64,000 nt of DNA from assembly GCF_037975245.1 (NCBI RefSeq), contig NC_092582.1, positions 21,602,577 through 21,666,576 of the forward strand. The letters run 5' to 3'. A model generated the notes under the pieces. The model ran no database searches. It was not told where the DNA came from and was given only the letters and a program-made list of their open reading frames with translations. Shown here in pieces: positions 46,878-58,168 of this stretch. Within the stretch, counting starts at the first letter, position 1; each line of letters starts with the position of its first letter. The position numbers were made by a program, and so were the translations under genes. The stretch comes from Apostichopus japonicus. Lineage: Eukaryota; Echinodermata; Holothuroidea; Aspidochirotida; Stichopodidae.

Positions 46878-49011
46878 TCCCTGGTGAGTGTCAGGGTTAG
46901 GGAAATTGCAGTGAAACCGATAATGATAAGCACAAACAAAATTTCACTAGTAAAGTCGTTCTGTGTTTAGTTCTCCTCTGTCTATAAATCACCATCACCA
47001 GGACGGGTATCCGTCCCCAACTCATGGAAACTCTCAAGAGAAAGAACAGATTACAATTTCTTTGATCGAATCATTCGATTACTTCGACGTCACTACCACC
47101 ATACTGCAATCTGTTGAATGAAAAGAAGACTTCACTATAACAGTTGGTCAAAATATCGTTACTAATTAAAAACTGAAATGGAACCTTGACCTCAAATATC
47201 TACCGGGTGGCAGCCTCGAGAGGGTGTTGAAGCCAAGATCTAGACTTCGAAGAACTGGAAGGCCAACTAATGACTAATCATACACTGTATTCAGTGCATA
47301 TGGAATTATAGTCTTAAAGGGTCTATACAATGAATCCGAAAGAACCATGGTTACTGGGAAAGTCCGATTTCCCCCATCTTTTCAGGGTGTTCCCTTTCCA
47401 AAATACGATGAAACTTGTAGGTGCGTTTCTTCCACGGTTGGTAGGTGGGTCGTGTAGAAAACAATCCAAAACGGTCATAATAATTGGTGTTACTTTGTAC
47501 GGGAAAATCCCGACCCTTCTACTTTGGAGCGTTACTATGGTTACTGGGGTAATCAGATTTCACCCATTCTTTCAGGGTACCACCGTTAGGGTGTCCTCTT
47601 TCCACAACTGGATGAAACTTGTAGGTGCGTCTCATTCCAGGGGTGATAGGGGAGTCATTTTGAGAGAAAAAATCCGAAAAGGCAAAATAATTAGTGATAT
47701 AGGTTTTTGAACTAAAGGGGAAATGTAGGTTTGAATTTTTTATCGTATGGGCTTCTAATAACTTCATTCGACCTTGCCTATATACCCTATACAAAACATA
47801 CAGCAATTGATGTTCTTCCAATGCACTAAATCTATACTGTTTACCCTTATAAATTCTCCAGACTGATTAAACATTCAACAGACTGATTAAACATTGTCTT
47901 GTGTTTGGTCCAATCGTTATGTCATATGATGGCTTATTCTAACATATTAGAGGTAAGACAATGTATGAAGTTTTAAGTAACTTTTAGCACCGATCATTTT
48001 CTTCCTTATGCCTGATGATCTTTAACCTCCATTCTAAAGTTATGGTGCAGTCAACCATAATATCTACCTCTAAGCCAGGGTTTCCCTAACTTTATCCCCC
48101 CCCCCCCACGAACCCCTTGTGGATGTCCAGTGACGTATCCAGGAATTTGAATGGGCCGGGGGCATATTTTGCGCTTGATATGGGGAGGAGTGTAAGGAGA
48201 AATTTTTGAACAATTGAAGGTCCTTAGATGCGATCTGGTGCAATGTTTTCCTAGTTTCATCATTATCATATGATATCATATTATCAGCAGATTTTGTTTC
48301 CTGTTTGAATTCTTTTACATGTCCTTTTACATATTATATCAGAAAGACAAACATAGACAAACATAATAATTATTTATATGAAGCTCGTATCACGTATACG
48401 ATTGCTAGCTTCATAACATGATGCTAAAGTTGGTCTAGTAACCATAATATCTACCTCTAAGCCTTTTGGTGGAAGTGAATATATATGTAGTGTCCAATCA
48501 ACCATGTTTCTAACGCTAAACAGCTGAATATTTCATAAAATGAAACAGTGACATTTACAATGTTTGTTCCATCATTTTATAAAATGGTCATGAACGATGG
48601 GACATACATTCCTCAATATCATAGCTTCATCATGATTCCACAATGATAGTAATTAGTGGAAGTTGCATAACAACAAACCATGCTTATTAATTCTCTTAAT
48701 TCTGTATATTGAGTTTGGAACGATGGCTATGTTCCCCTTGAACTTTAATGAAGAAATACAGCTAGCTACACTTTGTTCACCTCCTTTAGACTTGTTTATG
48801 GCCGCAGAGGGTATAGTTAAGTTTGGGATTTTGCCTGTGCAGGTCCCAATGAATATGGTGTTAGGGTTAATAAAGAAATACAAACAACTACCTATATTCA
48901 CCTCTTATAATCTATTCATTTGTCGCAGTGCCCAACTATAATGTATTAGTAATTAGTGAAGTGGTTAGTATATTGATTTTACTCTCTTGAAATGCACAAT
49001 TTATTATAGAC

Positions 49012-49845
49012 CAGGTTTCCCTAACTGGGGTTCATGAACCCCCAGGGGTGCGTGAGTCCATTCCAGGGGGTTCGTGAGACGTTTCTGAAAGTCAAAATTA
49101 GATTACTTTTTGTTGAACTAAAATATGATATATCATATAATTTAGTAATGTACAAAAGTCCCACACGCATATGTTACCATAGTAGTACCGTATATACCAT
49201 CATGTGATAAATAACTGAATTATGAAACACACACAGGAAGGGCTGAGAAAGTAATTGAAAGGTTGGCCAAAGTATATGATATTATTTTGGAAATTCCAGA
49301 TGACCTCCATTTTGCCCGACACAAAGCAAAGTTAGCATAAATTCATGCTTGAAAATTGTTTTTGAGTGAAAACATGCAGTAACCAGGGAGTTGTTGATTA
49401 CACTATGAACTTGATATGTTACGAAGCACTGTTATGCGTATTATAGTATAATAATGACTCAGATCGTGTCTCGAAAAGTTGTGGGTTCGTGGACAACTCT
49501 GACATCCACAGGGGGTTCGCGGGGGGGGGGGGGGATAAAGTTAGGGAAACCCTGTTATAGACTGTACCACGTATAGGTATTACTTCAACAAACTTGGTCA
49601 ATTTCCCTCAATAAAGTACAATAGCAAGGGGCTTCCCCATTTTCTACATGAGACTGCAGTAACTAGCCTTTTTTAACATGATATACCAGTTCAATATTAC
49701 ACTATGAACTTGATATGTTACGAAACACTGTTATGCGTATTATAGTATAATAATGACTCAGATCGTGTCTCGAAAATTTGGGGGTTCGTGGACAACTCTG
49801 ACATCCACAGGGGGTTCGCGGGGGCATAAAGTTAGGGAAACCCTG
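49012..49845 (+). mobile_element. hAT-type MITE with duplicated 3' end, unit 4
   Basis: Starts CAGGTTTCCCTAACT after TTATAGAC. Two 3' ends (49554 and 49845) are each followed by TTATAGAC, the same arrangement as unit 2. Confidence 0.75.
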
Positions 49846-49993
49846 TTATAGACTGTACCACGTATATAGGTATGACTTCAACAAACTTGGTCAATTTCCC
49901 TCAATAAAGTACAATAGCAAGGGGCTTCCCGTTTTCTACCAGGCTGCACCGTGAGCCATTCATGCAGCAGCCTACGAGTTTGATCTGAAGTGT

Positions 49994-50001
49994 TACAAAA
50001 C
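49994..50001 (+). other. Unoccupied target site of the CATAGGCGTACG element
   Basis: A single TACAAAAC with flanks TGT and GGTCATG, exactly where units 1-3 carry the 0.9-kb element between two copies of this octamer. Confidence 0.85.
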
Positions 50002-50801
50002 GGTCATGTATTTGTTCTTCCTCTTATGATCAAATATCACTATTGTGTTTGTTCTGTCAATTGTTAAAAGTCATAATACGAGCCACGGGTATTGACTATT
50101 CATTGGGGAGAAGAAACTAAGTGGTGTTATTTATCAGGTGATCTTTATGTATTTATTACAGCTTTAAACACTGTAGATTCCGGCTACGATCATCCGCACA
50201 TGTTTGCCCATATAGACAAAACTTTGACAATATATAACTTGGCGCGTGTATCTATATAGGTTATAAAGCCCACGTGGACGGTTTTAGGGGATTTGCAAAA
50301 ATCTGTTTCAGGAATCAAAGTGTATGATTGCAATGCACGTTATGTATGTTCTCGCGACAATCATGCGTCTGTGGTTAACAATAAAGGAAAACAAACCACC
50401 AAATATTGTGTACTTGCCTATCATGAAGGGGGGTATATATAGTAACTGTCGTAACATTTTCAAAAAAAAGTTGCAACTACAAGGAAAACTCAACGAGGAT
50501 ATTAAGGAAGCGAAATGTGGAAAAAGAAGACAAATAAGAAGGGAAAATCACATCTGCGTTGTAAGATCCTGTTAATATCTCATGATTAAAAGATTCTATA
50601 CAAACAACTTAAAATGAAAAGAAAAAGAAGGACGGGAGCAAGCCTATATATTCATCTGTGAATCCAAGTTCCAATCATTCACATACCTAACTTCACATCA
50701 CCACAGTATAGAATCACCAAGGAGAATAGATCAGGATAATTCTGTAAAAAATATTTACAAAATTGCAAACTAGAAATCCAAGAGAATCCAAGCTGTACAT
50801 C

Positions 50802-52060
50802 ATGGTAAGTATAGTATTAGTTACTACATCGCAGGTTCATTCATTATTTCATGCTTTGTAATGTTATCAGTCATTGCCGACTTTGCAATCTGCTGTCCCC
50901 ATCATAATTTTGTGTTTCTATACCCCGAAGCCTAACCCATATCACCAAAACAGTTGGCTGCACACTACATTGTTAGTTAGGGTTAGCATTAGGGTTAAGG
51001 TCAGTGTTTCAAATCCTAATTACTCTAAACCAATTTACCCATATCATCAAAACAGTTTGGCCACACAATACATTGTCGCGTTACTGTCTAAAGTGTTCGG
51101 TGTCAATTACATAATATATCTCATAAAAAAAAAAGAGCATGTAGTGGCGCAATGAGTTTGACTAACCAACCATCATACATTTCGTACAATATCAAGATTA
51201 GCCGCAATTATTCTATGCAATTTCAGTCTTGCTATACGAATATATGATTTTGAATAGTAAACAGGTTTTTATGAAAGTTTTCAATTTTTAATGCTCACAG
51301 CAATACAAACTGTACGAGATGTTTCACGCTACAGTGAGATCAGTTCACATGAGTAATTGACAATTGACAATTCTGAAGGCAATTAATATAGGCAATAGGT
51401 TACTGTGGTATTTGTTACCTATACACTGGTAAACTGGTTTTTAAGTTAGTATTATTAAGTATTGTAATTTCTTTTCAGAATCTTCAAACATTTACAACTT
51501 TGAGTGTAATCGCCGGTGCCATTTGGACTGGGTCTGAAGCGGCTGCTGTTCCTACTGGTTCTCTCCCAAAGGTTGGCGAGTGTTCCTTTCCCGACAACGA
51601 AGCTTATAATCGCTTCGTAGAAACTAGATCATCTTATTACCCGTTCGAACCCGTTTATGGAGTTCAACTGTTCAATGAAACAGAGAGCCAACGTCGTGGA
51701 ATCAACGAAGAGACGAATCCCTATGGTAGTGAGGCAACCAAACTAGAGAACTGCCCAGCTGGCCAGAAACCTTCATCCATCTACAAAACCAATCCTGCTG
51801 TTGGTGGTACATGCCCCTGGACATACGACATTGACCATGATGCAGATAGAATCCCCACTACCATCGGTGTTGCCAGGTGCCTTTGCGACCAAGGCTGCTT
51901 GGACCCATTGACCAGCAAACCGCGCAATGACTTGGTTTGTCGTGCAGTAAAGTACAATATGAAAGTGCTCTACCGGGAAGGTTGCAGCAACGGACTATAT
52001 CAATACAGATCATCTACGCTCGAAGTACCTGTTGCTTGCACATGTATGCGACTAAGCTAA
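50802..52060 (+). CDS. Interleukin-17-like cytokine, copy 4
   Basis: Exon 1 ATG 50802-50804 before GTAAGT; exon 2 51479-52060 after CTTTTCAG. The intron is 674 bp against about 1,010 bp in copy 1, having lost the segment that gives the other copies an in-frame upstream ATG. The gene itself is complete: a 194-aa precursor with Phe6 and Ser10 in the signal peptide and Gly75 for Glu in the mature chain relative to copy 1. All ten mature cysteines are present. TATA-like box at 50645. Confidence 0.88.
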
Positions 52061-53644
52061 GACGTAAGTTTAACAAGTCTTTAAGTATTTATAGCTATAC
52101 AAGTATTATTCGTGCAATTGGTTCCCCAATGTAACTTCTGTTTTTGTTTCATTTTACTCAGACTATAGTCTCTATACTAACATTGCGTAAAAGGTTTTTT
52201 AACCATGTTTCTTCAAAGCGATTCTTAAAATCAAGCAAACTTAAAAATATAACGAGAAATGTATGACATGATAAACGTTCTAAATATATAACACATCATC
52301 AAGTCGGCAGGCTCGATCTTATCACCAGTAATTAAAGCTACATTAATCCACCCCATACACTTGGAAGGATACATCTTCATTGTAAATCATGCAGTTTGTT
52401 GCGGTTGTACAATGGCGACAATGTCTTACTGCTCATATCTTCTAAAAAGATTACACAAGATTGAATTACATTCAAAGGGCAATGACGAATAGTCAGGTAT
52501 ATAGGGTTATTTAAGTATATGAAATGATATTTTTGTCATTAGACCGTAACTCTAAGACAATCAAAGAGGTTTGAGTCTTGTAATTCTCAAAATATGTTTG
52601 AATATCATAGTAATTATAAACTATATAAAAAGCGCGCATCGCAACACTTTCGATACTTGAAACTGTTTGATTGAATCGCATGTGTATTTTAGCGGTGTGG
52701 TGTGACAGGGGCGATATATACTTTTACAGGTAAAAGGAAAGCTCATAGTCGCTTTTAAGTATAACAAAAGCTGCTTTAAAATTAATGTAAGCCACATTTA
52801 CTTTGATGACGTCAGTAGTATATTAGCCAGTTCTTGGAAAGTTATTCTTTATATATAAATATGAGTAATGTGCTATGCACGAATAAAGTCCCTCTTACAG
52901 AGGATGCAATATTTATGAATATTTATATCTTTCTTCTGCTAGATTAGAATATAGATGTCTCTATTTATTATAGTCCTATAACACAGACACTTGACCAGTT
53001 CGATTATTCTACATAGGAACTAAACTCATAAATATTTCCGTTTATACATTATATATTTTTACTCTTATACACCTAACCGTTATAATTTATTTTACAACAC
53101 TATAGGTTTACACAATTCCCCTATCAAAGAGTTCATGTCAATTACGGCTTTTTTCCCCTGAGTGCATAATATCATTCGTGTAATCTACGGATACCCGATC
53201 GGTCCTATACAGTTCCATAGACTTCCCTTCAATTCCCTTTCCTCTCCGTTTTCCCCGTCATATTGCCACATCTACTCCCGTGGAATGCTGGACTGACTCG
53301 CATTATTTATCGCCCCGGATGTAAATATTTTAGCAGAGGCCTTTACTACATTTCTTTTATCATGGTGATTTCAGTATTCTAATCTTAATTATTCATAACA
53401 TTCATTGCTCTTAATGATTATTTAAGCTATAGCACAACATAGTCACTTTTTACTCTATTAATTGACATACAAGTTATACGTAATCCATTTTCAAATAATT
53501 TTATTATTTATTTAGCTAAATGTATATCCACGTTGAAAACATTCGAAAGCCTGAGGAAGTTTTGGCGATAGTTAAGAGTTACAGTAATTGAATAGAAATG
53601 TCTGCATGTTAATAAAAACCACAATATCCGTGGTTATTAGTTTA

Positions 53645-53750
53645 TTTTTGTATATGTTTGCACTTATACGTACTTCTGTTGCATTATATTTCCCTATAGT
53701 TATGGTGCGCACTTACGTACTTCTGTTGCATAATATTTCCCTATAGTTAT
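53645..53750 (+). repeat. Local tandem duplication of about 50 bp in unit 4
   Basis: GTACTTCTGTTGCATTATAT and the following TTCCCTATAGTTAT are repeated at once in near-identical form. Units 1 and 2 have one copy. Confidence 0.7.
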
Positions 53751-54279
53751 TCACCCTCAGTGAATCTAGTAGCAAGTCGCACGAGTGCAGTGCTATACTT
53801 AGTCTATTCACTGATCACGTTTTACCTAGACTGCTATAACATGAGCGGTAATGCATATGCCTGAAAACCTATTGTCTGATTGCGCTCAGTATCTGGTGAG
53901 AACCTGCGACAATGGTTTATGAAGTTCTTGACAGCATCAAAAATAAAAGATATGAGTGCTAAAAATTCCCATTTTTCGTCGACGATAAAGAGTCGATGAC
54001 GTTATATGATCTAAATAGATCAGTTCGTTATTTCACGTCAGATTTTTAAGGTGAATTTTGTCGGTTCACATAGTAAATCATGCGTACACCTGACACCTCG
54101 TCAAGAGGGACTATATATGCATTTATCGACGTTATTATGTATCATCACTTTATCAGTTGCGGTGATTTATATCATTGATGACGTCATGTTTGACCTTCTG
54201 GTTGACCTTACCTTTCATATATTGTTAGAAACTGTTGCCAGGCTACTGTATGTGTGTGTACCTTGGGTGTGTTATGTAG

Positions 54280-54303
54280 CTATATATATATATATATATA
54301 TAT
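54280..54303 (+). repeat. TA microsatellite
   Basis: About 12 TA units, only in unit 4 at this place. Confidence 0.85.
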
Positions 54304-54928
54304 CTATTTTTGGCATATATAGACTGTAATTTATTAAAAGCAAGCAATGTAAAATATATTTGAAGAAATTCTTTCCAATATTCATCGCAACGCATGTTTT
54401 AGAAGACACTTTTAAGGCTAAAAGTCTTTATCACGAAAGCTTTTTGATATATTTAATAATGAACTCGTAATAAATCAGAGAATACATTTATATTTTGCTT
54501 CTTTCGTAATTTCTGTTTTCAATATTTGATTAAAAAAGTAATACTCATTTCATTGATAAAACAGTGATCATTCATAAAATGAGCAAACTTTTATTGATAA
54601 ATTGATGAACATTTCGTTTATTATAGGGTGATAACTTGCTTGAATGATCAATGGTCATATTATTGATAAAGTGATGATCATTTCATCCATACATTTACGG
54701 TTGTTCTTGTTAAACTATGGATCCTTTCATGAAGAAATTTGAGGTAAGGGGGTTAGGGGTTAGGGGGTTAGGGTGAGGGTTAGGGAACTACAGTGAAACC
54801 GATGATGATGGACACAAACAAACTTTCACAGTAAAGTTGTTCTGTGTTGAGTTCTCCTCTGTCCATAAATCACCACGGGTAGCCTTCACCAATTCATGGA
54901 AACTCTCAAGAGAAAGAACAGAGCTTAA

Positions 54929-55265
54929 AGGCATTGAAGACTCGCCCCAAACCGCGTGCCGCTCTCTGAAAAATAAGTGAAGTTCTTTACTTTTCGCTAC
55001 AAAATGCAGACAGTAATGAAACGTGATACCTTGTTATCTTTAGCTGAACCTGAGATGTCCATCACTGCTTTGTACACTGTGTTGTGGGTATTGACCGTTG
55101 CTGCAGGTATTGACTGTACACTAGTGCCTAATTACCGACGGTAGCAAGCTGTGTGTGTATTTTCTGGGATCGATGGTGGTGTCTAACACTTCTGTTACAC
55201 TTTATTCGAAAATAGGTCAGATTACCGGCATCATACGTTTCTTTGTGCGCGAGTCTTCACACCCT
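54929..55265 (-). mobile_element. TTAA-target MITE, copy 3 (inside unit 4)
   Basis: Inverted relative to the copies at 612 and 17213. Flanked by TTAA on both sides (54925-54928 and 55266-55269). The corresponding place in units 1-3 reads AAGAACAGATTACAATTT without it. Confidence 0.82.
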
Positions 55266-55403
55266 TTAAGTACGATTACAATTTCTTTGATCGAAACATT
55301 CGATTATTTCGACGTCACGATCACCATCTGCAAACCACTGAATGAATAGAAGACTTCACTACAACAGCTGGTGAAAATATCGTTACTAATTAAAAACTGA
55401 AAT

Positions 55404-55833
55404 TTATTTAGCGCCTTATTCAATTAAAAAATTGGTCTAAAGCGCTTTACAGCAAAAGATCAAAAATGTGTTAAAAGTAAAAAAAGTTAAAAAGGATATA
55501 AAAGTTAAGATTGTATAGAAAAATAGAAATGTTAAAACATAAATAGCAAAATAAATAGAAAAATTATGACTAAAATACAAAATAACACCTAAATTAAGTA
55601 TGTACAGCAAGTATAAAATAAGTACATTAATCTGTGTTGGCAGCTCTGAAAAACAGTGTTTTAAGTAATTTCTTGAATTGCATTAAGTCTATATTAATAT
55701 TGCATATGTCCTGGGGTAAGTTATTCCATAATGTGGCAGCAGTATAATCAAAACGTTTAAATTCATATGTTGATGATCGGGTAGAAGGCACACTTAGTAA
55801 ATTTTTATTCATTGAGCGTAAGGATCTAGGCGG
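55404..55833 (-). mobile_element. 5'-truncated LINE (non-LTR retrotransposon) fragment
   Basis: A 430-bp insertion flanked by the 9-bp duplication AACTGAAAT (55395-55403 and 55834-55842). Units 1-3 have a single AACTGAAAT here. The 3' end, read on the minus strand, carries GTAAAGCGCTTTAGACC and ends GGCGCTAAATAAA. Confidence 0.8.
55627..55832 (-). pseudogene. C-terminal remnant of a LINE reverse transcriptase polyprotein
   Basis: An open frame ends at the natural stop (55627) and includes LLSVPSTRSSTYEFKRFDYT, then AATLWNNLPQDI and FKKLLKTLFFRA. This is the usual tail seen in CR1/L2-like or Jockey-like LINE proteins (from memory). The 5' part is missing by truncation at insertion. Confidence 0.75.
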
Positions 55834-56762
55834 AACTGAAATGGAACCTTGACCTCAAATATCTACCGGGTGGCAGCCTCTTGAGGGTGTTGAAGCCAAG
55901 ATCTAGACTTCGAAGAACGGGAAGGCCAACTAATGACTTATCATATACTGTATTCAGTGCATATGGAATTATAGTCTTAAATTAAGGGTCTCTACAATGA
56001 ATCCGAAAGAAGCATCGCTTGATGGTACCTAAATGCCATGTGCAAAAATCTAAAGGCCGTGTGCAAAAACTTAATGGCCTTTTGCAAATCATCCCTATGG
56101 CAACAAGACTCCATCGCGTCCAGAGCATGCGCGAGTACCTACACACCCCGAAACTCGACTCCCAGTAGTGTTATTAATTGAAAGGCAACAATATAGGTAT
56201 TTGAGTAGTTTTGTTCGGGACAAGATTTAAAGTAACAAGTTTGAAAATCGTCGTAAAAACAAAATTAGAATAGCTTGAAGAACATTTCTTCCCCAAAAAA
56301 GGACAATGAGATTGTGATCTTCAAATCAAAATGCAAACTTAGCGATGTGAGATATGTGATGGTTGTCTAAGAGAATATAAGATAGGACATGTAAAACCAC
56401 TCAGTGTAAAATTGTTCAAAGATTCTGGAGAATTTAGGTTTAGAATTAAAATTTTGCGGGAATGTTTTTAGAAAAATGCATAGCTGCTTGATACTGTGTA
56501 ATGTACAGGGAATTGAATGCCTCTAAGATTTGGAAATCCGTGCTCTTCATGGAACATATCGAGGCCAACAATTAAAGGTATAGGCCTATTATTTGACGAA
56601 TGAAAATATGTCAAGCTTTTACCACCATGCAAACCATCTGGTAGACTTGCTTCAAGCCGTTTCCGATACAAGAAGAGCATCAAGATTACCATTTTGAAAG
56701 AAACCATTCGCTGGAATATTTGGTATTTTATTACTAGAAAGAGTACGGTACTCGAAATTAAG

Positions 56763-57066
56763 CAGGCGCGTAACCAAGGGGGGGGGGCGAAGGGGGCAGC
56801 CGCCCCCCCCCCCCCCCCCCTTGATCATTTAAAAAAAAATTTTTTTTAATGTTTTTATGATATCGCTAGTATTTTCAAAAGAGAAAATGCTAAGATGCAA
56901 CTTACAAGGCCTGGGAAGTGCCATTTCCAGCGATCTGGGAGGCATTTACAGCCAAAATTTTCTTGTACGCTTCGCGCCAACTCATGGTGGCGCTCCGCTT
57001 AGATAGTTTGCAATGCCGAATCTACAGTTTCGTCCCTCCCTTGGCAAATTCCTGGCTACGCGCCTG
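56763..57066 (+). mobile_element. hAT-type MITE with CAGGCGCGTA ends (304 bp)
   Basis: Ends CAGGCGCGTAACCAAGG and CTGGCTACGCGCCTG, flanked by a perfect 8-bp duplication AAATTAAG (56755-56762 and 57067-57074). The interior (about 56885-57008) is related to the core of the CATAGGCGTACG element. Confidence 0.85.
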
Positions 57067-57238
57067 AAATTAAGTGAATTTTCTAAAAACGATACCCGGT
57101 AAACTGATGATAGTTGATTATATCGAAGATGAGCAGATTTAATGCCTCCTTCCGATGAGAGATGCATTCAATATCAACAAGTTTGTGGTCGATATAAACA
57201 CATAAATACTTGAAACTATCAACACGATCGACTATATA

Positions 57239-57330
57239 ATTATTAATTATGATAGGGTCCATTTATTAATTATGACAGGGTCCAGTTATTAATTATGACA
57301 GGGTCCAGTTATTAATTATGACAGGGTCCG
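57239..57330 (+). repeat. 23-bp minisatellite, about four copies
   Basis: The unit TATTAATTATGACAGGGTCC plus AGT repeats head to tail with few changes. Confidence 0.85.
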
Positions 57331-58140
57331 GTGTGGGTCTATGACGACGAAAGTCTATCAACATATCCTTCGTCTTATCTACATTCAGCTGTATAGGAAA
57401 TTATCACACAGTGCTTAACAACAAAATTACCAATTTGATTAAGATATTTCAAGCTAATATCATTTTAAATCAGGCCGATCGAGGGAAGATCAGATTGCGA
57501 ATTTATCATTCTGGCAGACAACAAATTTCTTGACTATACGATATGCGGCTACATGATACTATGCTAACAACTAAACTGTTATCCACGGCGACAAACGTCC
57601 TAATTGGTTGAATAAAATACACTCTCACGTGCAGGGATTTACGTAGATTTGTATACGCACTGTATACTGTAGATCTTCAAATTATATTACAAGTTATTAT
57701 TATTAAATTATTATTATAAGTTCAAACGCATAAAATAAGGTACATTTGCTGTGAACATTTCGTTAAAAAATGAACTAGAAGTTCTAAGATTATGATCAGA
57801 CTTGATTCAGTTTTCCATTTTATGAAAACAGCCCAGCTCTTTGTTTTATGTACCGACAAAAGAAGTCACACAACTTTATAATAGAAATGCAGGTATTTCT
57901 GAAAGTGAGAAATAGCTAATCATATATACGGAAGTCTATCCGTGCCATCACAAAGAAAAAATCCGTCAAAATTAGACTTAGGCAGAGTTCAAGATTCAAT
58001 ACTGGAGGAATACGGTGGCCCTAAAAAAACACATTGAAAACAACATCAGAAAGACGCTATCTAGATATTTCGATTTTTTTTTTTTTTATGTCAATATTTC
58101 GAGGTCTATTCTTTTTGTGGAACCCAAATCCAAATTTGAA

Positions 58141-58168
58141 ATAAAAATGAGCTATAGCTCATTTTTAT
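58141..58168. repeat. 28-bp perfect palindrome
   Basis: ATAAAAATGAGCTA followed at once by its inverse complement. A related AAACATGAGCTATT lies about 60 bp downstream. Confidence 0.85.

Larger units (their letters stand above)
38945..47343 (+). repeat. IL-17 array unit 3 (8.4 kb)
   Basis: Same order. The hAT-type MITE is cut short at about 40756, and a stretch of about 480 bp downstream of the gene is missing at the CAAATA/CGATAAAG junction near 45665. Carries the IL-17 gene at 42628-44231. Confidence 0.87.
47344..56011 (+). repeat. IL-17 array unit 4 (8.7 kb)
   Basis: The most diverged unit. It lacks the 0.9-kb CATAGGCGTACG element and the palindromic insertion, and has a shortened IL-17 intron. 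It gained a TTAA MITE (54929) and a LINE fragment (55404). It ends at 56011, where similarity to the other units stops. Confidence 0.85.

Noticed and set aside
54744-54790. GGGTTAGGG-like repeats as an interstitial telomere
   Set aside because: Only a few irregular units; more likely simple repeat drift at the unit 4 end.
57239-57330. Regular short repeats as a CRISPR array
   Set aside because: Direct head-to-tail repeats without spacers in an animal genome; this is a minisatellite.
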